Part shown: piece after piece, positions 26,079 to 37,378 of the stretch | Numbering within the stretch: the first letter of the stretch is position 1 | Layout: each line of letters opens with the position of its first letter | Assembly: GCF_002157145.1 (NCBI RefSeq) | Contig: NZ_CP021361.1 | Coordinates: forward strand, 1,612,001 to 1,676,000 | Direction of reading: 5' to 3' | DNA: 64,000 nucleotides | From: Acidovorax carolinensis | GTDB lineage: Bacteria; Pseudomonadota; Gammaproteobacteria; Burkholderiales; Burkholderiaceae_C | Translations under genes and position numbers: made by a program | Notes under the pieces: model-generated | The model's database searches: none | The model's input: only the letters and a program-made list of their open reading frames with translations | What the model was told of the DNA's origin: nothing

Positions 26079-27269
26079 ATGCAATTTGCCGATCGTCTGA
26101 ACAACGTAGAAACCTCTGCCATCCGAGAGCTCTTCAAGCTGCTGGGCAAGCCCGGCATCATCAGCTTTGCCGGGGGCTTTCCCGACAGCGCCATGTTCGA
26201 CGTGGACGGTATTCGCGCTGCCAGCAATGCCGCTCTGGCCGAGGAGCCGGGTGCTGCCCTCCAGTACGGCGCCACCGAAGGGTACCAGCCGCTGCGCGAG
26301 CAGCTGGCCGCCTTCATGGCAAGCAAAGGGGCCCCGGATGTGGCGCCCGATCAGCTCATCGTCACCACCGGCAGCCAGCAGGCGCTGGACCTGCTGGGCA
26401 AGACCATGATCGGCCCCGGCGACAAGGTGATCGTCGAAGGCCCCACCTTTCTGGCCACCATCCAGTGCTTTCGCCTGTATGGCGCCGAGGTCATCAGCGC
26501 GCCCATCGATGGCGATGGCGTGCAGGTGGATGCGCTCGAGCAGCTCATTGCCGAGCACCGCCCCAAGCTGGTGTACCTGATCCCCACCTTTGGCAACCCC
26601 AGCGGCGCCACGCTGAGCCTCGCGCGCCGCAAAAAGGTGCTGGAGCTGGCCGTGAAGTACCAGACCCTGGTTGTGGAAGACGATCCCTATGGCGACCTGT
26701 ATTTTGGCGAGGCGCCACCGCCCAGCCTGCTGGCGCTGTCCAGCGAGGTGCCCGGCAGCCGCGCGCTGCTGGCCCATTGCGGCTCCCTGAGCAAGGTGCT
26801 CAGCCCCGGCCTGCGCATTGGCTGGCTGATTGCCCCGCCAGAGCTGCTGGCCAAGGCCGTGATGTGCAAGCAATTCAGCGACGCGCACACCAGCACATTT
26901 GCCCAAGCCACGGCGGCGCAATACCTCAAGGCCGGCCGCATGCCCGCCACCCTGGCGAATGTGCGCAAGGTCTATGCCGAGCGCGCCCAGGCGATGTGCG
27001 ACGCACTGCGCAAGGAACTGGGTGACGCCGTGGAGTTTGTGCAACCCAAAGGAGGCCTGTTCGTGTGGCTGCGCCTCACCGGTGCGGGCGGCAAAGTGGC
27101 TGATGCCAACGTGCTGGCCAAGTCCGCCATCGAAAAAGGCGTGGCCTTTGTGCCCGGCACGCCGTTCTTTGCCCAGAACCCCGACCACGCCACGCTGCGC
27201 CTGTCGTTCGCCACGGCCGATGTGGACAAGATCCGCGAGGGCGTGGCACGCCTGGCGCAGGCGCTCTGA
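26079..27269 (+). CDS. PLP-dependent aminotransferase (2-aminoadipate/MocR-like class I)
   Basis: 396 residues, fold-type I. FAGGFPDSAMF, TTGSQQALDLLGKTMIGPGD, YLIPTFGNPSGATLSLARRK, VEDDPYGDLYFGE and the PLP lysine in CGSLSKVLSPGLRIGWLIAP are typical of the KAT/AAD-like group (LysN, 2-aminoadipate transaminase). The substrate cannot be read from sequence. The start at 26079 is taken because MQFADRLNNVETSAIRELFK matches the family's beginning. slyX follows after 7 bases. Confidence 0.85.
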   Translation: MQFADRLNNVETSAIRELFKLLGKPGIISFAGGFPDSAMFDVDGIRAASNAALAEEPGAALQYGATEGYQPLREQLAAFMASKGAPDVAPDQLIVTTGSQQALDLLGKTMIGPGDKVIVEGPTFLATIQCFRLYGAEVISAPIDGDGVQVDALEQLIAEHRPKLVYLIPTFGNPSGATLSLARRKKVLELAVKYQTLVVEDDPYGDLYFGEAPPPSLLALSSEVPGSRALLAHCGSLSKVLSPGLRIGWLIAPPELLAKAVMCKQFSDAHTSTFAQATAAQYLKAGRMPATLANVRKVYAERAQAMCDALRKELGDAVEFVQPKGGLFVWLRLTGAGGKVADANVLAKSAIEKGVAFVPGTPFFAQNPDHATLRLSFATADVDKIREGVARLAQAL

Positions 27270-27276
27270 CAACGCC

Positions 27277-27510
27277 ATGCAAGACAACAACACCCGCGAT
27301 GCGCGAGACATCCAGCAGCGGCTGGAGGGCCTGGAGATCAAGGCCAGCTTCATGGAAGACCTGCTGGACCAGCTCAACCTGACTATTTACCGCCAGCAGG
27401 AGCTGATTGACCGGCTCACGCACGAGGTCATCCAGCTGCGCCAGCAGGCGCCCGAAGGCGGCTCGAACGGCCCGCGCAACCTGCGCGACGAATTGCCGCC
27501 GCATTACTGA
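27277..27510 (+). CDS. slyX: SlyX family protein
   Basis: 77 residues, a single coiled coil (RLEGLEIKASFMEDLLDQLN, LTIYRQQELIDRLTHEVIQL) ending in the family tail RDELPPHY. SlyX proteins are small conserved coiled coils of unknown molecular role. Directly downstream of the aminotransferase and probably co-transcribed. Confidence 0.9.
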   Translation: MQDNNTRDARDIQQRLEGLEIKASFMEDLLDQLNLTIYRQQELIDRLTHEVIQLRQQAPEGGSNGPRNLRDELPPHY

Positions 27511-29655
<2,145 letters not shown>

Positions 29656-29762
29656 CCCCAAGCCATTGCGATGCGCGGGCCGCAGTAACATGCAGTGCCG
29701 GTCTGGGCAGAGGGTGCCGGGCCGGTGATTTCCGCCCTTACCCGCACTCCAGGCCCCGTTCC

Positions 29763-30758
29763 ATGCAATACCGCAACCTTGGCAAAAGCAATCTCCAAGT
29801 CTCCCGTCTGTGCCTGGGCACCATGATGTTTGGTGACCAGACCCCGCGTGACGAAGCCGCCGCCATCGTGGCCGACGCCCATGCCCAGGGGGTGAACTAC
29901 ATCGACACGGCCGATGTGTACACCAAGGGTGCTTCTGAAACCATGCTGGGTGAGTTGTTGCGCGGCCAGCGCCACGACTGGGTTCTGGCCACCAAGCTGG
30001 GCAACAAGATGTCGGAGCGCATGAACGAGTCGCACTATTCGCGCAGCTGGATGCTGCGCGAGGTCGAGGCCAGCCTGGGGCGGCTGCAGACCGACCATGT
30101 GGACATTCTGTATCTGCACCGCGACTACAACGGCATGAACCTGGAGGAGCCCCTGCAGGCGCTCGATGCCATGCTGCGCGCGGGCAAGATCCGCTACTGG
30201 GGTGTCTCCAATTTCCGGGGCTGGCGCATCACGGAGCTGGTGCACCTGGCCCGGCAGATGGGTATGCCCGGGCCCGTGGTGTGCCAGCCCTACTACAACC
30301 TGCTCAACCGCATGCCCGAGGTCGAGATATTGCCGGCCTGCGCCCACCATGGCCTGGGCGTGACGCCCTACAGCCCGGTGGCGCGCGGTGTGCTCACGGG
30401 CAAATACCTGCCCGGCCAGCCACCCGTGGAAGGCTCGCGAGCCGCCCGGGGTGACAAGCGCATCGCCCAGACCGAGTGGCGCGAAGAGTCGTTGCAGATC
30501 GCCCAGACATTGCAGCGCCATGCGCAGGAGCGGGGCGTGACGCTGGCGCAATTTGCAACGGCCTGGGTGCTGGCCCACCCGGCGGTGAGCTCGGTGATTG
30601 CCGGGCCCCGAACGCTGGCGCAGTGGCAAGACTATGCGCCAGCACTCGGCTACGCCATGACCGGCGAGGACGAAGCGCTGGTGGACTCGCTGGTGGCGCC
30701 GGGCCATCCGTCCACGCCGGGATACACCGATCCAGCCTACCCGCTGGACGGGCGGTAG
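29763..30758 (+). CDS. Aldo/keto reductase
   Basis: 331 residues, TIM-barrel AKR. The catalytic tetrad is visible: Asp and Tyr in NYIDTADVYTKGASE, Lys in VLATKLGNK and His in ILYLHRDYNG. The C-terminal NADPH segment is AVSSVIAGPRTLAQW. It reduces carbonyl compounds of unknown identity; its nearest look is YajO/Tas-like AKR. ATG 29763 starts MQYRNLGKSNLQVSRLCLGT, the canonical AKR opening, and the in-frame extension upstream overlaps fadH without homology. Confidence 0.88.
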   Translation: MQYRNLGKSNLQVSRLCLGTMMFGDQTPRDEAAAIVADAHAQGVNYIDTADVYTKGASETMLGELLRGQRHDWVLATKLGNKMSERMNESHYSRSWMLREVEASLGRLQTDHVDILYLHRDYNGMNLEEPLQALDAMLRAGKIRYWGVSNFRGWRITELVHLARQMGMPGPVVCQPYYNLLNRMPEVEILPACAHHGLGVTPYSPVARGVLTGKYLPGQPPVEGSRAARGDKRIAQTEWREESLQIAQTLQRHAQERGVTLAQFATAWVLAHPAVSSVIAGPRTLAQWQDYAPALGYAMTGEDEALVDSLVAPGHPSTPGYTDPAYPLDGR

Positions 30759-30930
30759 GGCGGTTTGAAACCATGCCGTGAGCGGGTGCGTTGATGAACC
30801 ATTTGTGCGTAACTCGGCCGAGCGTCGGCCAGGTGTTCCGGGTAACCCACAGGCTCTGAAACCCATCCGCACAACAACCGTTTTGCCCCTGGCCGGGGTG
30901 GTGCCGCTGCCGCAGGCGGTACGATCGCCC

Positions 30931-31293
30931 ATGAAAAAAACTTTCCAGCTCCACATTGAAGGCAAGAACAGCGACCGCGTCCTGGATGCCGTCAAGCATG
31001 AAATCCGCAAGTACATCAAGCGCGAGCGCGGCCGCCCTGTGCCTGCCGGTGCGGATTTCTGGGACTTCGATTGCAAGTTCGGCCGCAGCGCCGAAACCGC
31101 CGAAGTCGCCCACCTTGCTGCCCTGATCGGCCTGATTGACGGCGTGGCCCGCGAAGGCGGGGCGCAGTTCTATGTCGAAATTCTGGCCAAGGGCGGATAC
31201 CGCCAGGCCCGTCCTGCCTCGACGGGGGGAGAGGGCGACGGCGGCGCCACCACCGACGACGGCAATGAAAGAGGCGACGGCGACGGCGACTGA
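30931..31293 (+). CDS. Conserved hypothetical protein (DUF6172-like)
   Basis: 120 residues starting MKKTFQLHIEGKNSDRVLDA, with a basic helical part (KHEIRKYIKRERGRP), ADFWDFDCKFGRS and HLAALIGLIDGVAREGGAQF, ending in an acidic low-complexity tail (Gly/Asp/Thr). I recognise it as a conserved proteobacterial family without known function. It sits alone between the aldo/keto reductase and a convergent DEAD helicase (11-base gap). The 170 bases before it hold no gene I can support. Confidence 0.75.
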   Translation: MKKTFQLHIEGKNSDRVLDAVKHEIRKYIKRERGRPVPAGADFWDFDCKFGRSAETAEVAHLAALIGLIDGVAREGGAQFYVEILAKGGYRQARPASTGGEGDGGATTDDGNERGDGDGD

Positions 31294-31303
31294 GCGTCCG
31301 TCC

Positions 31304-32572
31304 TTAATCCTGCCCTTTTGCCGCCTGCGCTGCCGCGGCTGCCGCGCGCAGCTTGTCTTTCTTGCTGGGCCGCTTGCCTTTGATGCCGCCGGTGCTTGCG
31401 GCCGTGGCCTCTGGTGGCACTTCGGTGGGCTCGAATCCGGGGATCTGTTCGCGCGGCAAACTCAAGTGCTGGCGTTTCTCGATCAGACGGAAATGCGCTT
31501 CGGCATCGGCTGTGACAAAGCTCACGGCCACGCCGCTTTCGCCCGCGCGGCCCGTGCGGCCGATGCGGTGCACGTAATCCACCGCAGAGCGGGGCAGGTC
31601 GTAGTTCACCACCGCAGGCAGCTGGGCGATGTCGATGCCACGCGCTGCCAGGTCTGTGGTCACCACCACCTGCCAGCGGTCGTCCTTGAACTCCTGCAGC
31701 ACCTGCTTGCGCGCGCCCTGGCTCAGGCCACCATGGAAGGGTGTGGCAAAGATGCCGGCCTTGTAGAGCTTTTCGGCGACATGTTCGGCCGCATATTGCG
31801 TGGCCACGAACACCAGCACGCGGCTCCATTGGTGCTCCTGCACCAGGTGGCGCAGCAACTGCGTGCGGCGGCTCGCGTCCACCGCAATGGCGCGCTGCGC
31901 GATGGACGGCTCGTTGGCCGGGGTGTCGGCCACGGCCACGCGCACGGGGTCGGTCAGCAAGCCCTCGGCCAGCGTCTGTACAGCCGCCGGAAAAGTGGCC
32001 GAAAAGAACAGGTTCTGCCGCTGCTGTGGCAGCAGCGCCAGGGTGCGCTGCAGTTCCTCGGCAAAGCCCAGGTCGAGCAGGCGGTCGGCCTCGTCCAGCA
32101 CCAGCAGGTTCACGCTGGCAAGCTGCAGTGCGTTGTGCTCCACCAGATCGAGCAGGCGGCCCGGCGTGGCGACCACCACATCGGCCCCACCGCGCAGGCC
32201 CATCATCTGGGGGTTGATGGAGACGCCGCCAAACACCACGGCCACTTTCACGGGCTGGGGCAGGTGCTGGGCCAGGGTGCGCACCACTTCGCCGACCTGG
32301 GCCGCCAGTTCGCGCGTGGGCACCAGAACCAGCGCACGCACCCGCCGCGGCGTGTGGGGCGCACCGGCTTGCAGCAGCTGCAGCAGGGGCAAGGCGAATG
32401 CCGCCGTTTTGCCCGAGCCCGTCTGGGCCGAGCCCACGACATCGGCGCCGCGCAGGATGGCCGGAATGGCCGCCTCCTGGATGGGCGTGGGCGCGACAAA
32501 TCCCATGGCCGTGGCGGAGTGGATGAGTGCGGGAGAAAGACCGAGGGCAGAAAATGGCATGGTGTGAGACAA
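31304..32572 (-). CDS. rhlE: DEAD-box RNA helicase (RhlE-like)
   Basis: 422 residues. Q motif FSALGLSPALIHSATAMGFV..TPIQ, Walker A AQTGSGKTAAFALPLL, PTRELAAQVG, TPGRLLD, DEADRLLDLGF, FFSATFP, ATDLAARGIDI-type TTDLAARGIDIAQLPAVVNY and HRIGRTGRAGESG are all present. The basic C-terminus (KGKRPSKKDKLRAAAAAAQA) is RhlE-like. It unwinds RNA in ribosome biogenesis or decay. The start may be 32572 (MSHTMPF) or the second Met at 32560. Confidence 0.9.
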   Translation of the reverse strand: MSHTMPFSALGLSPALIHSATAMGFVAPTPIQEAAIPAILRGADVVGSAQTGSGKTAAFALPLLQLLQAGAPHTPRRVRALVLVPTRELAAQVGEVVRTLAQHLPQPVKVAVVFGGVSINPQMMGLRGGADVVVATPGRLLDLVEHNALQLASVNLLVLDEADRLLDLGFAEELQRTLALLPQQRQNLFFSATFPAAVQTLAEGLLTDPVRVAVADTPANEPSIAQRAIAVDASRRTQLLRHLVQEHQWSRVLVFVATQYAAEHVAEKLYKAGIFATPFHGGLSQGARKQVLQEFKDDRWQVVVTTDLAARGIDIAQLPAVVNYDLPRSAVDYVHRIGRTGRAGESGVAVSFVTADAEAHFRLIEKRQHLSLPREQIPGFEPTEVPPEATAASTGGIKGKRPSKKDKLRAAAAAAQAAKGQD

Positions 32573-32831
32573 AAAATTCAGGCCACCAACCCGGCGCCAC
32601 TGCGCAGCAGGTCATGGCCAGCAAAGAACACTGCGCGGCAGCCGTTGCACACACGCTAACGCCGTGCCATCCATGAAAACGCCTGCCGCCGGTGCTGTGG
32701 TGGGGCCGGCAGCGCCAAGGGCGTAGTGCCAGTCGCAACGGCAACCTGTGGGCGTGCATTGTGCGCCACCGGCGCGGGTGGCGATAATCGCAGCCCGTCC
32801 GCGCCCCGCGCTGCACAGCCTTTTTGATGCC

Positions 32832-33347
32832 ATGAACCTTGCATTTGATTCGTCCACCATCACCCACAGCATCCAGTTGTCTGTGGCCCCGGTGTTTCTG
32901 CTGACCGCCGTGGCCGGCATGATTGGCGCGGTGGCCGGGCGGCTGGCGCGCATCATCGACCGTGCCCGCGTGGTGGAAAACAGTGCCCGCCACAGCGATG
33001 ACGCTGATTTTCTGCAGCGCGCGCGGCTGGAGCTTGGGTACCTGCGTACCCGCGGACGCATGGCCAATGGCTGTATCGGCCTGCTCACGCTATGCGGTTT
33101 TCTGATCGGCGTGACCATCATCTTGCTGTTTCTGGGCGAAACCACCGACTTTCGCGGCCACACCTGGGCACTGGGTAGCTTCTTGAGCGGCGTGCTCTCG
33201 TTCCTGCTGGCCCTGGTGCTCTTTTTCGTGGAAACGGTGATGGCCACGCGCATCCTCAATTTCCACATGCTGCGCCCGCCGGTGCCTGCATCGGCATTTT
33301 CCCCTGCCCCTGCAACAGCGCCCACACCCGTCAACCCGCAGACCTGA
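32832..33347 (+). CDS. DUF2721 membrane protein
   Basis: 171 residues. Three predicted helices (SIQLSVAPVFLLTAVAGMIG, GCIGLLTLCGFLIGVTIILL, GSFLSGVLSFLLALVLFFVE) with a charged segment GRLARIIDRARVVE between the first two, the pattern of DUF2721. The function is unknown. ATG 32832 is used because the family starts close to the first helix. It begins a run of small plus-strand genes (yciH, DUF3820). Confidence 0.82.
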   Translation: MNLAFDSSTITHSIQLSVAPVFLLTAVAGMIGAVAGRLARIIDRARVVENSARHSDDADFLQRARLELGYLRTRGRMANGCIGLLTLCGFLIGVTIILLFLGETTDFRGHTWALGSFLSGVLSFLLALVLFFVETVMATRILNFHMLRPPVPASAFSPAPATAPTPVNPQT

Positions 33348-33357
33348 GGCCCGCACC

Positions 33358-33726
33358 ATGAAATCCTTGCGTGATCTGGCAGGCCTGGGCGGCCTAGTCT
33401 ATTCCACCGACCATGGCCGCATGTGCCCCGACTGCCGCCAGCCGCAGGCGCAGTGCGTGTGCAAGGCCGCATCAGTGCCTGCAGGCGACGGCATCGTGCG
33501 CGTGTCGCGCGAAACCAAGGGGCGCGGGGGCAAGGCCGTCACGGTTGTCAAGGGCGTGGCGCTCGATGCCGATGCGCTGGCCGGGCTGGGCAAGCAACTC
33601 AAGGCCGCATGCGGCAGTGGCGGCACGGTCAAGGAAGGCGTGATCGAGGTGCAGGGCGACCATGTGGAGCGCGTGATGGAGGCACTGAAAAAACTCGGTC
33701 ATCAGGTCAAGCGCGCAGGCGGTTGA
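33358..33726 (+). CDS. yciH: Translation initiation factor SUI1/YciH family
   Basis: 122 residues. N-terminal zinc-finger-like cysteines (MCPDCRQPQAQCVCK) followed by the SUI1/eIF1 fold (VRVSRETKGRGGKAVTVVKG, LKAACGSGGTVKEGVIEVQG, KKLGHQVKRAGG). Bacterial YciH is an eIF1 relative thought to affect start-codon fidelity under stress. It lies 10 bases after the DUF2721 gene and its stop overlaps the next start by TGATGATG. Confidence 0.92.
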   Translation: MKSLRDLAGLGGLVYSTDHGRMCPDCRQPQAQCVCKAASVPAGDGIVRVSRETKGRGGKAVTVVKGVALDADALAGLGKQLKAACGSGGTVKEGVIEVQGDHVERVMEALKKLGHQVKRAGG

Positions 33727-33971
33727 TGATGGACCCCACCCAGCTGCAGCGCCTGGTCACGGTGACCATGCCGTATGGCAAGTACAAGGGCCGCGTGCTG
33801 GCCGACCTGCCCGGCAACTACCTCAACTGGTTCGCCCGCGAGGGCTTTCCGCGCAGTGACCTGGGGCGCTTGCTGGCGCTCATGCACGAGATCGACCACA
33901 ACGGCCTGTCACAGCTGCTCGAGCCCCTGCGCGCCGCCGCCGGCCTGCCGCCGCGCGCGCAAGACGGCTGA
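33726..33971 (+). CDS. DUF3820 family protein
   Basis: 81 residues: LVTVTMPYGKYKGRVLADLP followed by GNYLNWFAREGFPRSDLGRL and EIDHNGLSQLLEPLR. This is the compact DUF3820 family (sometimes named a quorum-sensing-regulated virulence factor by homology); its molecular role is not known. It starts at 33726 or 33729, overlapping the yciH stop, so it is co-translated with yciH. Confidence 0.85.
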   Translation: MMDPTQLQRLVTVTMPYGKYKGRVLADLPGNYLNWFAREGFPRSDLGRLLALMHEIDHNGLSQLLEPLRAAAGLPPRAQDG

Positions 33972-34031
33972 GGCAAGTCCTGCGCCGGTGCGGCCGAAAA
34001 ACCTGGCTGGCAGGCTTTCGCGGCATGGTTT

Positions 34032-34088
34032 TGAATGAAACTGGGCTCTAGCCCAATATCCATAAGCGCAAGCAGCTATCTTTTTTGA
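34032..34088. repeat. Dispersed palindromic repeat, intergenic copy
   Basis: GGGCTCTAGCCCAATATCCA then TAAGCGCAAGCAGCTATCTT. It lies between the DUF3820 gene and the 3' end of argP, which converge here. It shares the AAGCGCAAGCAGCTATC end with the copy at 36285. Confidence 0.7.
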
Positions 34089-34101
34089 GTATTTTGGTTG
34101 A

Positions 34102-35013
34102 CTACGCCGTCGCGGCGGGCACCAGCCTCTGGCGCGCGGCCGCCATCACGCAATGGGTCAGCCGCTCAAGGCTTGCCTGGGCAGAGCGGGCGTGCACCCA
34201 ATACAGCGCCATGTCCATGCCAGTGCCGGGCAGCAACTCCACCAGGGCGCCGGCATCGAGCTGGCGCTGGATCAGCGACCTCGGGTGCATGCCCCAGCCC
34301 ATGCCCGCTTCGCAACCCCGTACGAAACCGTCGTTGGACGGCAGAAAATGCTTGGGCGGATTGCGGCGCGAGGCCAGGCCCTGTTGCTGCAGCCACTGCT
34401 CCTGCAGGCGGTCCTTGCGGTCGAAGGTGATCATCGGTGCGCGGGCAATGGCCTCGGCGCTGACCCCGCCGGCGAAATGCTGCGCCACAAACGCCGGGCT
34501 GGACGCCGCCACATAACGCACCGATCCCAGCGGCCAGGTGTTGCAGCCCGCGATGCTGCCCGCGCTGGCCGTCACGGCGGCCAGCACGTCGCCCTCCTTG
34601 AGGCGCTGGGCCGTATGGTCCTGGTCGTCGATGCGGATGTCCAGCAGCTCGTTGCCGCCGGCCGTGAAGGCGGCCATGGCATCCATGAACCAGGTGGACA
34701 GCGAATCGGCATTCACCGCCAGCTTCAGCGTGGGGGGCGCGGCCTGGCCGTCGGGCATCAGGGTCGGGTTGGTGCGGCGCAGTTCGTTTTCGAGCAGCGC
34801 CACCTGCTCCACATGCAGGCACAGCCGCCGCCCGGCATCGGTGCCGGTGCAGGGCGTGCCGCGCAGCACCAGCACCTGGCCCGTGCGTTCTTCCAGCTGC
34901 TTGATGCGCTGCGACACCGCCGAGGGCGTAACGTGCAGCCGGCGCGCGGCGTGCTCGAAGCTGCCTTCGCGCACCACGGCGGCCAGCGCCTGGAGTCCGG
35001 TGTAGTCGAGCAT
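34102..35013 (-). CDS. argP: LysR-family transcriptional regulator ArgP
   Basis: 303 residues. It starts MLDYTGLQALAAVVREGSFE with the ArgP/IciA-type helix-turn-helix (RRLHVTPSAVSQRIKQLEER). The effector domain contains LKLAVNADSLSTWFMDAMAA, as in ArgP. ArgP senses arginine and lysine and activates the exporter argO. Here it is divergent from an ArgO/LysE exporter gene across a 70-base gap, the standard pairing, which supports the assignment. Confidence 0.92.
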   Translation of the reverse strand: MLDYTGLQALAAVVREGSFEHAARRLHVTPSAVSQRIKQLEERTGQVLVLRGTPCTGTDAGRRLCLHVEQVALLENELRRTNPTLMPDGQAAPPTLKLAVNADSLSTWFMDAMAAFTAGGNELLDIRIDDQDHTAQRLKEGDVLAAVTASAGSIAGCNTWPLGSVRYVAASSPAFVAQHFAGGVSAEAIARAPMITFDRKDRLQEQWLQQQGLASRRNPPKHFLPSNDGFVRGCEAGMGWGMHPRSLIQRQLDAGALVELLPGTGMDMALYWVHARSAQASLERLTHCVMAAARQRLVPAATA

Positions 35014-35042
35014 GAAGAGTTGCTAACTTTGGTTCAGGTGAA

Positions 35043-35056
35043 TTAATTTTACTTAA
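35043..35056. promoter_or_regulatory. Possible ArgP operator between argP and argO
   Basis: TTAA-TTTTAC-TTAA is a small dyad in the divergent gap, 27 bases before the argO ATG and 29 bases from the argP start. LysR-type sites are expected here, but the symmetry is weak. Confidence 0.35.
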
Positions 35057-35083
35057 TCATGCCCGCTGCCCAGAATCGGTGGC

Positions 35084-35719
35084 ATGTGGACTGCCAATGT
35101 TTCCTCTTCGTGGCTCGCCGGTTTCACCGTCTGCCTGTCGCTCATCGTGTCGATCGGGGCCCAGAACCTGTATGTGCTGCGCCAGGCCGTCAGCGGCCAG
35201 CATGTGCGCGCCTGCGTGGCCTGGTGCGTGGCCAGCGATGCGCTGCTGATTGGCGTGGGTGTGGCCGGCATGGCGCAGTTGCTGGGCCGCTCGCCCACGC
35301 TGGCCTATTACCTGACTATGGGCGGCGCGGCCTTCCTGCTGGCCTATGGCCTGTTGGCCTGGTGGCGCGTGCTGGCTGCGCCCGATGCCAGTCTTGGCAC
35401 GGCGCAGGGCGTGGCGCCGCGTGGCCTGCTCAGCGTGCTGGGCACCCTGGCGGTGATCACGCTGCTCAACCCCCATGTCTATCTGGACACCGTGGTGCTG
35501 GTGGGCACGATCGGTGCGCGCCAGGATGGCGGGCTCAAGTGGATCTTTGTGGTGGGGGCTGCCTCGGCCAGTCTCGTGTGGTTCGCCACCCTGGCGCTGG
35601 CCGGGCGGCGGCTGCAAGGCGTGTTCGCCAACCCGAAGGCGTGGCGCGTGCTCGATGCGCTCACGGGCGCGATGATGTTCGTTCTGGCGTGGTGGATGTG
35701 GAGCGGCGCCCCCGAATAG
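35084..35719 (+). CDS. argO: LysE/ArgO-type amino-acid exporter
   Basis: 211 residues, about five to six helices. Family signatures: GFTVCLSLIVSIGAQNLYVL near the N-terminus, TMGGAAFLLAYGLLAWWRV and TLLNPHVYLDTVVLVGTIGA (the conserved NPxxYLD). It exports arginine and/or lysine and is expected to be induced through the divergent argP product. The gene is intact. Confidence 0.92.
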   Translation: MWTANVSSSWLAGFTVCLSLIVSIGAQNLYVLRQAVSGQHVRACVAWCVASDALLIGVGVAGMAQLLGRSPTLAYYLTMGGAAFLLAYGLLAWWRVLAAPDASLGTAQGVAPRGLLSVLGTLAVITLLNPHVYLDTVVLVGTIGARQDGGLKWIFVVGAASASLVWFATLALAGRRLQGVFANPKAWRVLDALTGAMMFVLAWWMWSGAPE

Positions 35720-35760
35720 CACCGCACGGGGCCGCTCCCCGAACCAGCCTGGCCCGGCAA

Positions 35761-36099
35761 TCAGAACGCGGGAATGATGGCGCCCTTGTACTTGTCCTGG
35801 ATGAACTGCCTCACTTGCGGTGTGTGCAGCGCTTTCACCAGTTTCAGGATGCTGGGGTCGTTGGCGCGGTCCTTGCGGGCCGCGATGAAGTTGGCGTAGT
35901 GCGAACTACCGTACTCCGGGAACAGCGCGTCTGTGGTGGGATTGAGCTTGGCTTCGATCGCATAGTTGGTGTTGATGAGGGCCAGGTCCACATCGGCGTG
36001 CGGAACAGCCGAGGCGGCCATTTTGAGCACCATATCGGCGGCCTGGGCGCCCAGGGCCAGCGTGGCCAGAGCAAGTGCGGAGAGTGTTTTCTTCATCAT
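35761..36099 (-). pseudogene. MetQ-like methionine-binding lipoprotein homologue with large internal deletion
   Basis: 112 residues. A good signal peptide (MMKKTLSALALATLALGAQA) is joined, without a break in frame, to MVLKMAASAVPHADVDLALI, and then to the normal MetQ C-terminus (NTNYAIEAKLNPTTDALFPE, VKALHTPQVRQFIQDKYKGA ending IIPAF). Full MetQ proteins are about 260-270 residues; roughly 125-150 residues between the VPHA motif and VDLALINTNY are missing. No MetN or MetI is adjacent. The two-lobed binding fold cannot form, so it is probably a decayed remnant, though the open frame is clean. Confidence 0.75.
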
Positions 36100-36680
36100 G
36101 GCAAATGACTTTCTTGGGCAATGACAACGGTGCAACGCGACGATGAATGCCCTGCGCATCCAGGTGCTTGCAGCCGGGTGGAACGTCTAGGTGCCGGTTG
36201 GGCGCAGTCTGGATTTTTATACCCGTATAGATATAACGAATTGTGTTGTTATTCTTCATTTCCTGCCGTTGCGATTTTGTATCCGATGGGCAGTTAGCCC
36301 AATAGATACAAGCGCAAGCAGCTATCAAAAAGAGAGTCAACGAGGATGATGACCGGCGGGCACTTCAGCGCGGTTCTGCCGCCTGCTCGCGTTGGTTGTG
36401 ACATTTCAAGCGCGGTCCGACATCGCACTCGGTGAAAACGAATCAAGTGCGCCATTTGCCAGCGCGTGGATCACTTATTTCTTTCGTGCTGGATGTGGCC
36501 AGCTTTGGTGCTGGCACCCGCCCATGGGGGCCGCGGCGCCATCCTGTGGTGCGCACGTCGCGCCGCCCGTGGCGGAAGGCGGGGGCGTTTGTCGGGGATA
36601 CTTCCATCCCGTTGCCTGCAGTCACGGCTCCCAAGCCTGCGAGCAGGCTGCTACACACACACCGCCGCCATTTTTCTGCC
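36100..36680. other. Long gap without a supported gene
   Basis: About 580 bases between the MetQ remnant and the DUF1566 gene. It holds a copy of the dispersed repeat near 36285-36330 and an AT-rich patch near 36210-36260. The open frames here are shadows with no protein-like composition; I see no gene. Confidence 0.6.
36285..36330. repeat. Dispersed palindromic repeat, intergenic copy
   Basis: TTAGCCCAATAGATACAAGC then GCAAGCAGCTATCAAAAAG, closely like the copy at 34032-34088 (AGCCCAATA..AAGCGCAAGCAGCTATC). Confidence 0.7.
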
Positions 36681-37308
36681 ATGGATCCGCGCACCTTGAA
36701 ACCGCCTGTATTCACCCGCCATGCATGGTTTGTCCTGCTGGGAGGCATGCTGGCTGCCGCCTGCGCCCAGGCGGCAGACCCGGCTGCGTCGTCCACATTG
36801 GTGCCGGCGGAGGATGGCGCCTCGGTCATCGATCTGCGGGCCCGGCTGGTCTGGCCGCGCTGCGTGGAGGGATGCAATGGAACGGCAAGACCTGCACCGG
36901 TACCCCGCAGCGGCTGGACTATGCGCAGGCCGCGGCGCTGGCCAATGCACGCTGGAAGGCCGACGGCGTGCGCTGGCGGCTGCCGCGCGTCCCTGAGCTC
37001 AAGCGGCTGGTGGACAAGACCGCCCGCCCGCCAGGGCCCAACCCGGTGCTGTTTCCGGCCACTCCGCCCGACTGGCATTGGTCGGGCACCGCCAATGTGC
37101 AGACGGGCTCGGGCAATCCATACAACTATGGCAGCGTCATGGACAGCCGCGCCGCAGGGGCGATGGCGGCAAGGCTTTCCGCCAGGGCTGGGCGGTGAAC
37201 ATGGAAACCGGGGAGAGCCGCGGCGACGTGGGCAAGGGCACCCGGCTGCTGGTGCGGCTGGTGCGGCCCCATGAACCAGACCCGGCGCCTGCCGAAGGCG
37301 CACGGTAA
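36681..37308 (+). CDS. Exported DUF1566-type protein (two one-base frameshifts)
   Basis: About 209 residues if one base is restored at 36866-36871 and one at 37157-37160 (both G runs). The first frame gives a signal peptide (PVFTRHAWFVLLGGMLAAAC, AQA) and SVIDLRARLVWPRCVEG. The second gives MQWNGKTCTGTPQRLDYAQA, RWRLPRVPELKRLVD and PDWHWSGTANVQTG. The third gives GKAFRQGWAVNMETGESRGD and LLVRLVRP. The Trp-rich core (WRLP..ELKRLVD, WSGT) fits DUF1566, often found in secreted or surface proteins of unknown function. Confidence 0.7.
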
Positions 37309-37378
37309 CAGTGGCTTGCCGTGGCGGGCGGGCCTGGGCAGCGCAGGTCAGTGGCGCATTCTGGAATATCTGGAAAAT

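Noticed and set aside
36392..36680. A protein-coding start before the DUF1566 signal peptide
   Set aside because: The in-frame codons upstream have no ribosome site or protein character. The signal peptide starts near 36681.
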